A stretch of 64,000 bases of DNA. It comes from Nageia nagi (lineage: Eukaryota > Pinophyta). The notes beneath the pieces were generated by a model. That model ran no database searches and was not told where the DNA came from. It worked only from the letters and a program-made list of their open reading frames with translations. The translations under genes and the position numbers were made by a program. Each line of letters begins with the position of its first letter. The first letter of the stretch is position 1. Below are positions 25,751 to 36,825 of this stretch, one piece after another. The stretch spans positions 125,364,001 through 125,428,000 of the forward strand of contig JBITNC010000001.1 of assembly GCA_050084985.1 (NCBI GenBank). Direction: 5' to 3'.

Positions 25751-28655
25751 AATAATAGGCATGTGGTTCAATAAATAATATTATTTGTTAAGTTTTAACT
25801 AAGTAAGTAATACATGTTACATTTAATTAACTAAGACATGCTTGATTAGATTCACTAATGCAAATTTTTACAACTCAAATATGCATCCCATGAACCCAAA
25901 TACTTTTGTCATTACCAAGAAATACAGATGAAGAGTAACATTGTTGAAGCTTATTTTCTTATCTAAAATTAGCCCTTCACTTGGATGCCTACACAAGAAG
26001 AGCCCAAGTACTACTAATCCTCAACCAGTTCACCTTGATTAGTAGTATACTTTCTCACAAGGAAAAGTACCTACTATTTTCCAAGGTTATGACATTTATT
26101 GGATCGATCAAATTATTAATCTTGATTAGGTTTCAAGTTGTGAAGATAATATTTGAATAGACATGCGAACATGTGGTATCACTACACATAAGCTTGTCCA
26201 CCTCTTGGATTTATATCTAGACCAATAGAGTACTTAGGGGTAATTAAGAAGTACAAACTTTTTACCATTTGGATTATTTAACTTAAAGGCTCCAATCTGC
26301 CTATCCTCACCTCATGGCTCCTCAAATAAGTCATGTTGTGAAATGTATATGTGGATGTGTTCATTTTAGGGGGTTTCTCATTTAAAAGTTTGCATTTTTA
26401 CATAACTAAATAAAGAAAAGTATGAAATAAGAAGTAAAGTGCATAAATAAAAACACCATCCATTCCTAACTTAGAACCTAAGAGTCCAATGGGTTTTGTT
26501 TACCAACCCCTAAAGGACATCTTTACATCATTCCTTATTTTGCATAAGTCCATTCCATACTTTACATAAGGAAATAAAAAATTAGGAGTCATCAAATGCA
26601 TCATTCCTATAGCTTAAAAAATTTAAGCATGCATCATTAACTATTTTAAAAAAAAATATTAAGTAATAAGCATGCATCATTTAACTTTAAAAAAAAATTA
26701 AGTAAGAAGCATGCATCATTCCTATTAATTTGCATATGTTAACTTTGCATAAGGAATTTAGAAATATAGATAGACATGCAATATCTAGATAAAATTTAAG
26801 TAAAAATTTTATACAAATTTTCCCTCTTTTACTTAAAATTTATCGCCTAAAGATATCATACTAGTTTTACATTAGAAATTTAACTAACGAAAGAATGCTA
26901 AAAAATAATACTTTTAACTAAGTAATTTGCATGCTAAAAAATCATATTTTAAGTATTAAAAAATTATTCCCCCTTTTCAGAGAGTAAATAAATACTTTTA
27001 ATAACATAGCATGAAAAATTCTTTTTTATAAGCATTTGTAATTTGATCCAAGACAGAAGGTTTATTTTTCCTTTCAATATAAATAATTTCAAAGACATTT
27101 CCTTATACACTTAAAAAAAAAAATCCTTAGGAATGATGAGGAAGCATTTAATATGGTCATATTATAATAAATTTTCTAACCCCCCCTTTTTTTAAGAACA
27201 AAGCCAAAAAATAATAATATCCTCTATCAAGTAATCATTATTAACCTGTAAGAAATTTAATGAATAGCACTCAATTTTGAGGATACCATGCACTCAAGGA
27301 AATAAAAATTAATGAGTCATCATGCACTTTAATTTTGATACTACTTCAAGTTAGAGTGCATTAAATATGAAGGACATTCATTAATAAAAAAAAATGTATG
27401 GGCATCCACCAAATGATAACAATAAGACAACCACCAAAAAGTTAAAGAGCACTTAAGAGAAATAAAGAGGACAAGGAAGAGAAAAAAAATTGGAGGGTAG
27501 AATTGAAGGGGCTACAAGGGCCATTTTGATGGACTACGAGGCATGTGTGAGGAGAGAGGAGTTTCTTGCTATGCATAGAGGTGGAGGTTTTAGAGGTGGC
27601 ATAGGTTAAGAGAGCCGAGATGGGGCCACATGATAGCAGGGTCTATGATGAGGAGTGAGTCTATGGTGGAGAAAATGGGCTATGCATGATAGAGATAATG
27701 GTTGGGTGGTGACACAAAAGGAGGAAAGGACTAGCCATGATAGAGAGAATGGGTTGCACATGATAGATGCCTAGCTTAGGTTTTAGGAAAAGCAAGTGGA
27801 AGATAGGCTCTAAACCCCTAAGAACAAGCTGCATCTGCCACCAATGGAGAAGAGGAGGGAGGTTGCTAGTGGAGGAATGGAGGGAGATCACTACCTGGAA
27901 TTACAGCCTATAAATTTTATTTTCAAAATTTAAAAAAAAATTACTAAATGAAAAAGTATTCACATTTTTCTTACCCATAATTTTTCCTTAAATATATATG
28001 TATTATAAGATTAAAAAAAATACTAACAAAATAGATTTTTTTAAATCTTAATATTTCTACATTTTTGAAAAAAAAATGCATATTAAAAAAATGTACTTTA
28101 AAATATGACATAATATTACTATATCATAAATAATTTTAAAAAAATTGTAATTTGTACATTAACCTCTTTTTTGAAAAAAAAAATGGTAAAAATTCACCTT
28201 AAAGAAGGTTAGCATTAAAAAATGCTAAACAAAATTGCATCATATTTTAAACATATTTTATAATATTACACAAATTTTGTATAATGACCCCTTCTCTTAA
28301 AAATTTGTAGTATTAAAAAGGTTAGTATTAAGAAATGCTAAAAAAAATTGCATCATATTTTAAGATATTTTGTAATATTACACAAATTTTGTATAATGAC
28401 CCCTTCTCTTAAAAATTTGTAGTAATTAAAAAAAATTGCAAATAACATAAGAGGTTAGAATTAACTATAAAATTTTGCAATTTTGTTAGCCATATTATGC
28501 TTAAGAGAACTAAAACATGGAAAATAATATGTTAGTAGCATGATTCAACAATCAAAATATAATAACCAAGAGGGAAGGAATTTATACCTTCTCTTAGCTT
28601 ACCTCAACAATGAAGTGTAAGATGAGGAATGAAGACCTTCAAGAAGAGCTTGCAC
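25751..28655 (-). other. Copia leader between primer site and gag
   Basis: About 2.9 kb without a recognised gene, unusually long for a copia leader. It contains a tandem duplication of about 112 bp (28209-28432). A G/A-rich block at 27480-27900 is open on the minus strand at 27891-27661, but the product is not recognised. The long leader may include older insertions. Confidence 0.5.
28209..28432. repeat. Tandem duplication, about 112-bp unit
   Basis: Two adjacent copies share GGTTAGTATTAAGAAATGCT-like starts and TTTTGTATAATGACCCCTTC ends, separated by about 112 bp. Confidence 0.8.
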
Positions 28656-28672
28656 ACCAAGCTCTAATAGCA
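28656..28672 (-). promoter_or_regulatory. Copia primer-binding site (initiator tRNA-Met type)
   Basis: On the minus strand, TTTGCTATTAGAGCTTGG directly follows the 5' LTR end. It differs in a few bases from TTTGGTATCAGAGC, the primer site complementary to initiator tRNA-Met used by most plant copia elements. Confidence 0.75.
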
Positions 28673-28674
28673 AA

Positions 28675-29146
28675 TGAAGGAGTTTAACTATAAACTAAAC
28701 AACTCTAAACTCTCAAGATCATATGAAAGCTCACAAATAACATCTAAATAACTCACAAAGATAACTCAAGATGTAAGTGGTTCCTCCAACTAGGAGTACA
28801 TCCACTAACTAGATCTCACTTTTTAACAAATATGAACTCTTACAATCCTCCTAAACACTACCTATAGCATAAATTTACTCCACAAATTGGTGTATGATCA
28901 CAAAGAGGGAGCCTTCTATTTATAGGCCAAAATCCCTCTTTGGATCACCATTTTACCCAATATACAAAGGCATGACATGCAACTCCCTTTTACCCAAGGG
29001 GCATGCTCATGACATTGAGTGTAGGACAAGTTACATTATCATATTCACTTAAATACTTAAGGTATCAAATGATACCCTTAAGTATTAGTAAACTTACATA
29101 GAAATTATTACAAAACTTTTACAATAATGCATTATACATTCCAACA
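28675..29146 (-). repeat. Nested copia 5' LTR (minus strand)
   Basis: Reads TGTTGGAATG...CCTTCA on the minus strand, with a CTATAAATAG TATA box. It is about 25 bp shorter than the 3' LTR because of small deletions. The right flank AAGTA matches the left flank AAATA at 17775-17779 in four of five bases. Confidence 0.85.
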
Positions 29147-29151
29147 AAGTA

Positions 29152-29600
29152 GTTATCCATGAAGAGTTTCCAAATGAGTATCAAGATTATTCATGTCGTT
29201 AGCAATGTGTATACCTATTAGAAGGTTGCTAGTGGTATGATTTTGATGAGATGTTGATACTTGATGAATATATATGCCTCATGGAAGATGAACCCATCAT
29301 TTGTATGTTGTGCTTTGATGGATCTAAATGTTCGTATAGAGCAAGGGTAGGTATTGTCTTGGTTTTTTCCATAAATGAGGTAATCCCCATGGCTTACAAA
29401 CTTGCTTTTGAATGTACAAATAATATGGCAAAGTATGAAGCATTGATATTGGATTTGAAAGTAGCTATCACATTCTTAATTAAATATTTAGAGATTTATG
29501 GTGATTCACAACTTATCTTTAACCAAGTACAAGATATTTTTGATATGAAAGATGAGAAATTTAGACCCTCTAAGGTAGTGGTTAATGATTTGCTACATTA
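29152..29600 (+). pseudogene. Gypsy A1 second RNase H (archaeal-like)
   Basis: Gypsy A1 resumes after the copia insertion. From 29251 a 116-codon open stretch shows a second RNase H of the kind found in Tat elements. CFDGSK carries the first catalytic Asp (family pattern xFDGAS), KYEALILDL carries the Glu (family EYEALI) and YGDSQLIFNQV carries the second Asp. This domain is thought to help degrade the RNA template. The stop at 29599 (TAG) falls where the family reads on. Confidence 0.8.
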
Positions 29601-29949
29601 GTTTGATAAATATACTATTCAAAATATCCCACAAATTAATAACAAGTATATAGATACCATGGAAAGTGCAATTTCTCTTGCACCAATTAAAATTGTGGAT
29701 GAAGAGACTATCTTGAAAATTCGTAAGCTTAGTACTCCCTCTTATATTGAATAATGCATGAAATTCAAACTTATTTTATTACTAAAGAAAATTTATTTTC
29801 AAAATTAGTATTTTGACATTTACAATTATTTAAAAAATCAAAAAATTCCTAATGATTATGATAGAAAAGAAAAGGTTAGATTGAAAAGAACTGCTTTTAA
29901 ATATGTGATCATTGGGGAGGTGTTGTATAGAAGGTCTTCTGATGGTCTT

Positions 29950-31055
29950 TATTGATATGTCTAATGCAACATGAGATAGCTACAACATTAGAACATGCTC
30001 ATGATGGATTATATGGAGGTCATTTTCATTCAAAGGCATTGTATACCAATCTTTTATGCATTGGTTATTATTGTCCCACAATGGAGGAGGATTGTAAAGC
30101 TCATGTGAAGACTTATTTACAATGTCAAAACATGTTAATATGAAAAAGAAATGCACTCAATGTTTAAATTCAATTCTTTCATTATTTCCATTTGCTTCTT
30201 GGGAAATGGATTTGATTGGGCTTATTAATCCTCACTCAAGGGAAGGTCACAAATTTGTCATTACAGCCATAGAATTCACTACAAAATGGGTTTAAGCTAT
30301 CCCTATGAAATCAATCACTCAAGACAAGATTATTGCATTCCTAGTCAAAAATATCATTACAAGATTTGGTTAGCCATAAAGATTGATTATGGATAATGGG
30401 CCTAACTTCAAAGGTAAAGACATGAAAACATTTTGCAAAAGGTTCCATATTATGCAAATGTTTTCTTCATTTTACTATCCTCAAGGTAATGGTCAAGCTG
30501 AAACTACTAATAAGACCATCAAGATTATTTTGTTAAAGACTTGGGATAGATATAAACAAGATTAGCATGATCAACTACCTTGCACACTATGGGCATATAG
30601 GACAAGTATTAGAATAGTTACTCGAGCAACACCATTCTTATTGGTGTATGGGGATGAAGTTATAGTACCATTAGAGTTAAAAATCCCCTCCTTAAGGATT
30701 TCATTGCAAGGAGATATAATGGATGAAGATGCAAGAAAAGCTAGGTTGTAAAATTAGAGTCATTGGATGAGAAGAGACTAAGAGCAATTGAATATCAGAA
30801 GGTATATCATGCAAAATTGATAAGAGCATTTGGAAAGAAGATCAAGGAAAAATAATGCAAAGTAGATCTAGTGCTGAAAGAGAATATCAATAAGGTAATT
30901 GCAAATGATGAAGTTAAAGAAAATTTGAACCAAATTGGCTAAGTCTATTTCTAGTAGTGAAATCAATAGGATCAAGATACTACAAACTCTCCTTCATAGA
31001 TGGTAAAGAAGAACCAAATACCTTCAATGCCACCCATCTCAAATGCTTCTTTGAG
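29950..31055 (+). pseudogene. Gypsy A1 integrase
   Basis: The zinc-binding N-terminus is readable at 29952-30143 (HAHDGLYGGHF, then a CxxC in YLQCQNM with its first Cys at CKAHVKTYLQC). The core has the three acidic positions: GLINP context after MDLIG (about 30205), IMDNGPNFKG (about 30390) and NGQAETTN (about 30485). A C-terminal segment (YKLSFIDGKEEPNTFNATHL, about 30990-31045) matches the usual end of plant gypsy integrases. Stops include TAA and TAG at expected Gln positions (for example WV*AIP near 30290). Confidence 0.8.
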
Positions 31056-32160
31056 TAAATATAGTGGCTTCATACCTTGCAAAACATCAAAAATATTATG
31101 CAAGGTACTTGTATCATAGCTTTACATTTTTAGTTTTTTATTGTATTATGCTATTTTCATGTAGCTGATGGCATGTACTACTATCTATGCATCGCTAATT
31201 GCATAGAATTCTAAAAAAAATATGTTTAAGAAAAAGAAAAAAGATAAAAATATGATGAGAGTATAATGCGTATGAACCATGGATATAAAATGCAAGGTCA
31301 TCGATGGCAACAATACAACTAGTGAGAGGTCACTCACTTAAAAGTGAAATTGACGATGTAGCTATGAGCAAGATGTTGATATTGGCTCATCTCTAATAGA
31401 TGATGCAACTTGCTATGTGTCCACATGATTTTTGCTTTGAACCATATAAAGAATAATCTTTTTGGGTCATAGAAATAAATGTAGGACCATCGATGGCCAA
31501 TGATATAGCTAGTTCATGCACTTAAAAGATAAATCAATGATGCAGCCATAAGTAGATTATTGACATTGGTTCATCTCCAATTAACAATGCAACTCACTTT
31601 GTATCCAGATCATTTTCATGTAGGGTATAGCTAACACCTTTTTGCAAGTATCTACATCATGAATAAGAGAAATGAATGCAAATAAAATCATACCATCATG
31701 ATATGCTCACTATTCCTACACTGTCAATGGCATACACATTCATGGAAAATCATTATAAAAATAGCAACAACTCTTCTATCCCAAGGTATGGGCATGAGAG
31801 CATCAATTTCTTAAGTACCAAACATGATGGAATGACCAGATCTATGGTTGAATAGTACAAGGGGAAAAACATCATCTTTCATTTTAGAAATTAGACATGG
31901 AACCATAAGACTACTTGCTAGCAGAGTTCCTTCTAGATCAAAGGTATTACAATGGTTGGAGAGACATAATTCTTCAAATTTTTCCTTGGTTGCACCACTT
32001 AAGGAACTTTATTAGGGAAGTGAAGCCAAAAGGGGGCAATAAAGGACCCTCACCATCAACAACATCATCAAGTAGCAGTGCAACAAAGAGTTCAAAGTTC
32101 TCAAAATTTTCTTTTGTAATTCTTCTTTGGACATGTAATTTCATTAATTCAATCACACCT
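31056..32160 (+). other. Gypsy A1 3' non-coding tail
   Basis: About 1.1 kb between integrase and the polypurine tract. It has two diverged copies of a roughly 190-bp unit containing CATCGATGGC (about 31270-31460 and 31470-31660). An 88-codon open stretch lies at 31915-32181 on the plus strand with a Ser-rich run. The opposite strand is also partly open, and its words match the antisense frame at 49811-49527 in gypsy A. Confidence 0.55.
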
Positions 32161-32162
32161 CC

Positions 32163-32176
32163 AAAGAGGGGCAAAA
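32163..32176 (+). promoter_or_regulatory. Gypsy A1 polypurine tract
   Basis: AAAGAGGGGCAAAA directly precedes the TGTAGATGCC start of the 3' LTR. Plus-strand DNA synthesis would start here. The same tract precedes the LTRs at 49921 and 58184 in decayed form. Confidence 0.8.
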
Positions 32177-32770
32177 TGTAGATGCCTAAAAATGAATTAT
32201 TATTTAATAAATAATACATTTTATAGCATTAATGATATTTATTATAAAAAAAAGGTTAAAATAATCCCAAGCCAATGTAATGGATTATCGTACAATGTAA
32301 AAGGTGTCAAATATCAAGAAAGATACCTCAAAACATGTAATGTGTAATGATCTCAAGAATCAAAGAAAACTAGGATGTTGCTATAAATAAACATCAAAGG
32401 CAATGCAAGAGACATCATGTGAGGAAATCATAAATATAAAGATAGACTTTCACACATGTAATATCACTCTATCCTACCAACAACTGTATTTTGTAACACC
32501 ACCTTTGCATAGATCTATTATTTCATTCATTGATCTACCTATCCCATGCAACCAACGACATAGTATCTTTAGGCCATTGGTGGCATGCATCTTTATAATT
32601 TCATGTGATGGTTGATTAATGTTTTTCATTATTTCATGTTTATATGACTACGATGAAGGTACATTATTTATCATTGTTTTTTGATGCCATATTTCTCATA
32701 TATGCTTCAATAATATAGTGTAAACAAATAGTGCATCGATTTACCATTTATGCATTATTTTGGGTCTATA
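32177..32770 (+). repeat. Gypsy A1 3' LTR
   Basis: Starts TGTAGATGCCTAAAAATGAA and ends GGGTCTATA (TCTACA in the 5' copy). TATA box CTATAAATA is at about 32381. It is shorter than the 5' LTR because of a deletion around 32510-32520. The following GTATA is the right target duplication. Confidence 0.85.
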
Positions 32771-32775
32771 GTATA

Positions 32776-33400
32776 CAAATCAATAATGATTATCAAATTT
32801 ATATTAAGGAGAATTATAATATAAATGTAAAATTTTTTACAAATTATGATTTTATTTTTTGTTATTGTAGTTTATTATTAAAATATTTAACTATTTCTTT
32901 CTAACCATTGATAATTTTTTTATTAATCTACTATGATTTTTTAGAAAATAAAGAGGGATATTTTCATATCTTCTATGGAGAATGAATATATAGGGCTTGT
33001 TATGAGTTTTTATATGTATATTGATTCTTTAGGGAAAAATAGTTGATATGCCTTTTTGGGCATTACTTATCTTATACATTTCTTTAATGGGACGCAATTT
33101 GACTAGTCAAGTTATATTTCAGTTAAGATTTAAGTATGACTTGATTAAAGCAAAAATAATAATTGTGAAAAAGATATATATAAGTAATTTCTTTTTTACT
33201 TTATATTTTGAAGAAACATTTTATTTGAAGTAGTCACTAGGACTTGCATCACATCATCCAATGATAGTGTAGATAGGTCTATCTCTTGCATAACTATAGG
33301 TTCATTGCATCCAATTTTTATACAAAATTTTGAAACTTTAAGGTTTTATCTATTTTAAAAGATTTAATTACATGCATTTTATTGCAAAAAAAAGTTGCTG
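32776..33400. other. No clear feature; possible tail of the PMD-like fragment
   Basis: The first about 100 bp may continue the frame of the fragment at 12558-12887. The rest is AT-rich. An open frame at 33048-33233 is hydrophobic and low-complexity and is not supported. Confidence 0.4.
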
Positions 33401-33402
33401 CA

Positions 33403-35160
33403 ATGAAGGATAGAAGGGAGGCTATTGTGAGAAGAAAATGGTCATAGGAAGTTCAAGGATAATCTAACACAACATCTTAAGCTTCTAGTTCTCTAACTGA
33501 ATCTCAAAAGTATTGAACGACTAGTAGATAGGTGCATGTCATTGAATCTAAGATAGAAGAAGAGGACATCTAAAAGGAATCTTCCTAACCTTTTGAAAAA
33601 TAGCCAAAATCGATTCTTGTGTAGGAGAAGGAAGATTAAATTATAATTTGTTGAACTAGTTACTATTTATAAATGAAAATAATTTTTATTTTCATTAATA
33701 ATTAATAATTTTTTGATTTAGTTAATTTTATATATAATATTTTTAAAAATATTTAGACTTTTTTAAATAAATTATAATTCTTTTTTCCAGGAATCTATAA
33801 GACCAACTTTCCAAAGCGGTGGGGTAAATATTTTTTACCACCACCACCACAATAAAAATAATAAAGAATGAAGAGTATAGCTCCATCCTTACAAAGATAT
33901 CCAACAAGTCATCATGATACTTTCAAATTTGATAACCAATTCACTTTTCCCATTTACATTTTAGCCTTGATGTACTAGATGATAATTTACATAATATAGA
34001 AATTGATAATTTAGATGATTCAAGGTTGGAAAATATATTTGTAGAAGTTCTTGACCAACCTGATGTTACTAGCACACCAATATATGATGTGTAAGATGCA
34101 ATTATATGGGAGAAACCTATGTCAAAAGAGCCTGTTCACCCACTTTGGTAGTCAATAGATAGGAAACATTGTCAACATCTCATGAAAACTTGAGGAAGGA
34201 ATTAAGAGATGATGCTTTAGATTTCAAAAATTCAATTGATTTGGAGGAGGCTACTTTGAAAAATATAAATTAGTTTTTTGTTCCTTATTTAAAAATTTAA
34301 GTATTTGGGAGAAATGGGAAAAAAACAATTATCTAAGAGACAACTTCCTGATATCACAATCATAGTCTCATCAACAAGTTGTATGAGATCGCTGCACATA
34401 ACCTAGTTGTCATCGATTTCTTGGAAAAGGATGCAAGGAAAGGAGTTGTTATGTTTCAAAAGAAAGCATCTAATTATATTATGAACTTGGCTCTAGATAG
34501 GCTAGAAAATATCAATACTAAAGCCCAAGCTTATTTTGATAAATGGACATATGATCAAATTTTACTAAATACGTCAAAGGAAAAAGTAGAGAGTTGATGT
34601 AAGTTTAAATAATTAAAATTAAAATTATATTTTCATTGTATTTTTCATATTTTTTTATAGTTATACTTATAATTTTAATTTTGAATCAAGGAAAGATATG
34701 AAAACATGAAGAACACAAAAAAATGATGCAATAACATTTCAAAAATGTAAAGGCTTGCATGCTTGAATCAGTAGAGAAAAGGAAAAATATTGGTCAACTT
34801 TAAAAAGAAAATTGACTTTTAAAATTGATCATCCAAGAACACAAGTTGCAAGTACTGCATATGTGCAATCCAATATTGTTGACCTAGTAAAGGGAGAGCA
34901 TGATCTTCTTTCAAACATGGATTTCATTTCCAAGGATATGGAAAATAAAAATGTATTTAAGAGATAAACTCAACAATATGTAGAAGCATCAACCTCAATG
35001 CAACATTTATAGACTTAAAGTGGTACCAGTATGATCTTAATAGTTTAAGTGAAGTATTATCATTTTGGCAATGTGGGAGGTTTGCCATTTTATATGAAAG
35101 ATTTTTATAAATCTTACTATATCAATTTGAACTATGTGTATTTTATGATTTTAATTATTT
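33403..35160 (+). pseudogene. Decayed plant gene of unknown family
   Basis: Protein-like pieces lie in order on the plus strand with AT-rich gaps that could be introns. (a) 33403-33638 starts ATG, about 78 codons, hydrophilic, with about ten stops. (b) About 33965-34150 is acidic (LDDSRLENIFVEVLDQPDV). (c) 34379-34597 is open, 72 codons (LEKDARKGVVMFQKKAS). (d) About 34850-34960 contains VDLVKGEHDLLSNMDFISKD. (e) About 35000-35105 contains FIDLKWYQYDLNSLSEVLSF, then GRFAILYE. Nearly every stop in (a) is TAG or TAA where CAG or CAA would fit, plus one TGA for CGA. I do not recognise the family. It may be a host gene or a gene carried by a transposon. Confidence 0.4.
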
Positions 35161-35539
35161 ATTATTCAGTATACTATGGTAATTGGTTTTGATTTTATTT
35201 TACTTTTATACTCATGGTTTTCCAATCTAGTTAGAATATTGAAAATCTAATTGTTATGATATGCATAACACTTATTGTATGTTGTTTGATATTGTTTACC
35301 ATTTTGTAACACCTTGATAAAATTAAATAGTCAACATTATATGAATTTTCAATTTTATTAACTTAATTGTAAATTAGTAATAGTTTTCCTTAGTATCTAA
35401 TCAACTTGTAATTTTATAAAGCATATAAATTGTAAAGTGAATTGCTAACTTGGTGATTTGCTCCAATAAAATAGAAATACAATCAACTAGGCTAGGAGTA
35501 AAGAGTTGCAATTGGACCAAATGTAAGTAATTATAACTA

Positions 35540-35689
35540 GCTTTGATATAACCTCTTATATATCAAAAAATGCCGAGAGATATCATTTCGAGGTGCCTAT
35601 CTCATTTCTTGGTATTACTATATCCAAGATAGACGCTTCGAAATGATATCTCTCAGTGTTTTTTGATATATAAGGAGTTATATCAAAGC
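35540..35689. mobile_element. Hairpin MITE, copy 1 (decayed arms)
   Basis: 150 bp with inverted arms of about 62 bp starting GCTTTGATATAAC and ending GTTATATCAAAGC, separated by a 26-nt loop. It is flanked by TA on both sides, as expected for mariner/Stowaway-type MITEs. The arms differ from each other at about seven positions, all readable as C-to-T or G-to-A changes from the perfect arms of copy 2 at 36821. The loop is in the opposite orientation to copy 2. Confidence 0.85.
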
Positions 35690-36132
35690 TAATTTTAAAA
35701 ATAACATACATATCTATTAAAACATTTGTTACTAAATGAAAATCACTTAAAATTGAGATAAATAAAAATATAAATTTTAAATTACAAAATTTAAATATAA
35801 ATCATAATTCATATCATAGTTAGTAGTAATGCAAAAATCACATCATCATACAATCCATCATTACGATAAATAATTGATTTGTATATTCTTACAATATCTA
35901 TCAAATTATGTGAAGAAAGTTGTAAAGCAAGTGGGTGTTAAATCAAGTAGAAAAAAATGAGATTACTACGCAAAGTCCAGTCAAACACATCCTCTGTCTG
36001 TCTTGCTGTCTTTCTTGACTATATCATTTGACATATCTTCTACGCGGTATTAGTCTGCCCGTAGGATTTGGGTATTTATTTCATGGCCTTTATTTAGTTT
36101 ACTTCAGTTCATTCCTACCATTCTTAGAAAGC

Positions 36133-36488
36133 ATGGCCCGCAGATCCCTCGCGTTTGTGTTGTGTCTGTGCACCCTCTTCTCCATTCTTGTTTTCCCCAT
36201 CTTCGCAGAAGCTCGAAATGTTGAAGCTTTCGCTGGGTCTTTCGTTGGGTTTGCTTACACTCCATTCTCAGGTAACGTCATCATATTAATATTATAAAGT
36301 ATTTCTAGAGAAAAATTACGATGAGGAAAGGCTTTGAATGTATATATTATGATTTTGCAGAGAGAAAACTGAGCAAAAGGAAGCCGCCATCACCCAGGTC
36401 TCCAATAGCAAATTCGAATCCTCATTACAAAAGGCTTTCGCCGCCGCCGCCGTCTCTACCTGCAAATCCGAATCCTCATTACAAATAG
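36133..36488 (+). CDS. Putative secreted peptide precursor with two C-terminal NPHYK repeats
   Basis: Two exons, 36133-36271 and 36361-36488, with an intron of GT...TTTTGCAG (88-89 bp), encode 88 residues. ATG at 36133 is the first start that gives an N-terminal signal peptide: hydrophobic residues 6-24, likely cut near residue 27 (FAEA). After a short linker there is a basic stretch (ERKLSKRK, 47-54). Then come two copies of one motif, ANSNPHYK (63-70) and ANPNPHYK (81-88). They are separated by RLSPPPPSLP, and the second ends exactly at the stop. This layout (signal peptide, variable basic region, Pro-rich repeated C-terminal motif) is that of plant peptide-hormone precursors. The motif does not match CLE, CEP, IDA, PIP or RALF as I know them. 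A polyadenylation-like AATAAA lies at 36522-36527. The frame is intact in a region of wrecks. It is flanked by two MITE hairpins. It could also be a small cell-wall protein. Confidence 0.6.
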
Positions 36489-36588
36489 CAATATTACAGT
36501 AATAGCAGAGAATTAAATTACAATAAAATTAAAGTTCTCTTCTATTTTTACAATCTTTTGTTCCAACTTTGCTTGTTCAAATTCACTG

Positions 36589-36825
36589 CATCTCTCGATT
36601 GATTTGGGAATGAATTTTTATGATGTTTGATATTCTTCCTTCCATTTATATAATAATTTTTGAAAAGATGTGTTTTTTAATATTTCAGTCGGCTATATAA
36701 TTTTAATTTTAAAAAAATTATTTTCCCGCCAATTGTTTAACAGACGGACTCACATGCGACATTTTGCTCCCCACGCCACCCCCCATGCTGCAGCTATAGA
36801 AACGCCTCTAGGCGTAACTAGCTTT
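36589..36825 (+). repeat. Shared block, copy 1 (3' flank of the peptide gene)
   Basis: The first 60 bp (CATCTCTCGATTGATTTGGG onward, 36589-36648) are identical to 40530-40589. The segment from about 36626 to 36824 is nearly identical to 43598-43797. It ends with a small GC-rich hairpin (ACGCC-TCTA-GGCGT) followed by AACTA(G), at which MITE copy 2 is inserted. Confidence 0.85.

Larger units (their letters stand above)
17780..29146 (-). mobile_element. Ty1/copia element on the minus strand with an internal inverted self-copy
   Basis: Outer LTRs in minus orientation are at 17780-18276 (3' LTR) and 28675-29146 (5' LTR). Flanking duplications are AAATA (17775-17779) and AAGTA (29147-29151). Reading on the minus strand: 5' LTR, primer site, leader, gag (about 25750-24655), integrase (about 24400-23168). 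Then comes an inverted piece, 20207-23167, and then reverse transcriptase and RNase H (20206-18277) and the 3' LTR. The inverted piece holds a second reverse transcriptase-RNase H-LTR unit on the plus strand plus a truncated minus-strand LTR. See the finding on self-integration. Without the extra piece the element would be about 8.4 kb. Confidence 0.85.
12888..32770 (+). mobile_element. Ty3/gypsy Tat-like element A1, with nested copia
   Basis: A second, nearly complete member of the gypsy A family. LTRs are at 12888-13524 and 32177-32770. The order inside is gag, protease, reverse transcriptase, RNase H, second RNase H, integrase, a 1.1-kb non-coding tail and a polypurine tract. Target duplication is ATATA (12883-12887) against GTATA (32771-32775), one mismatch. 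A copia element occupies 17780-29146; without it A1 would be about 8.5 kb. The second, archaeal-like RNase H before integrase is characteristic of the Tat lineage. All domains carry frameshifts or stops. Confidence 0.85.

Noticed and set aside
33403-33638. Stop codon reassignment (TAG/TAA as Gln)
   Set aside because: Neighbouring intact frames (36133-36488, 16536-17153) use normal stops, and decay by C-to-T explains the pattern.
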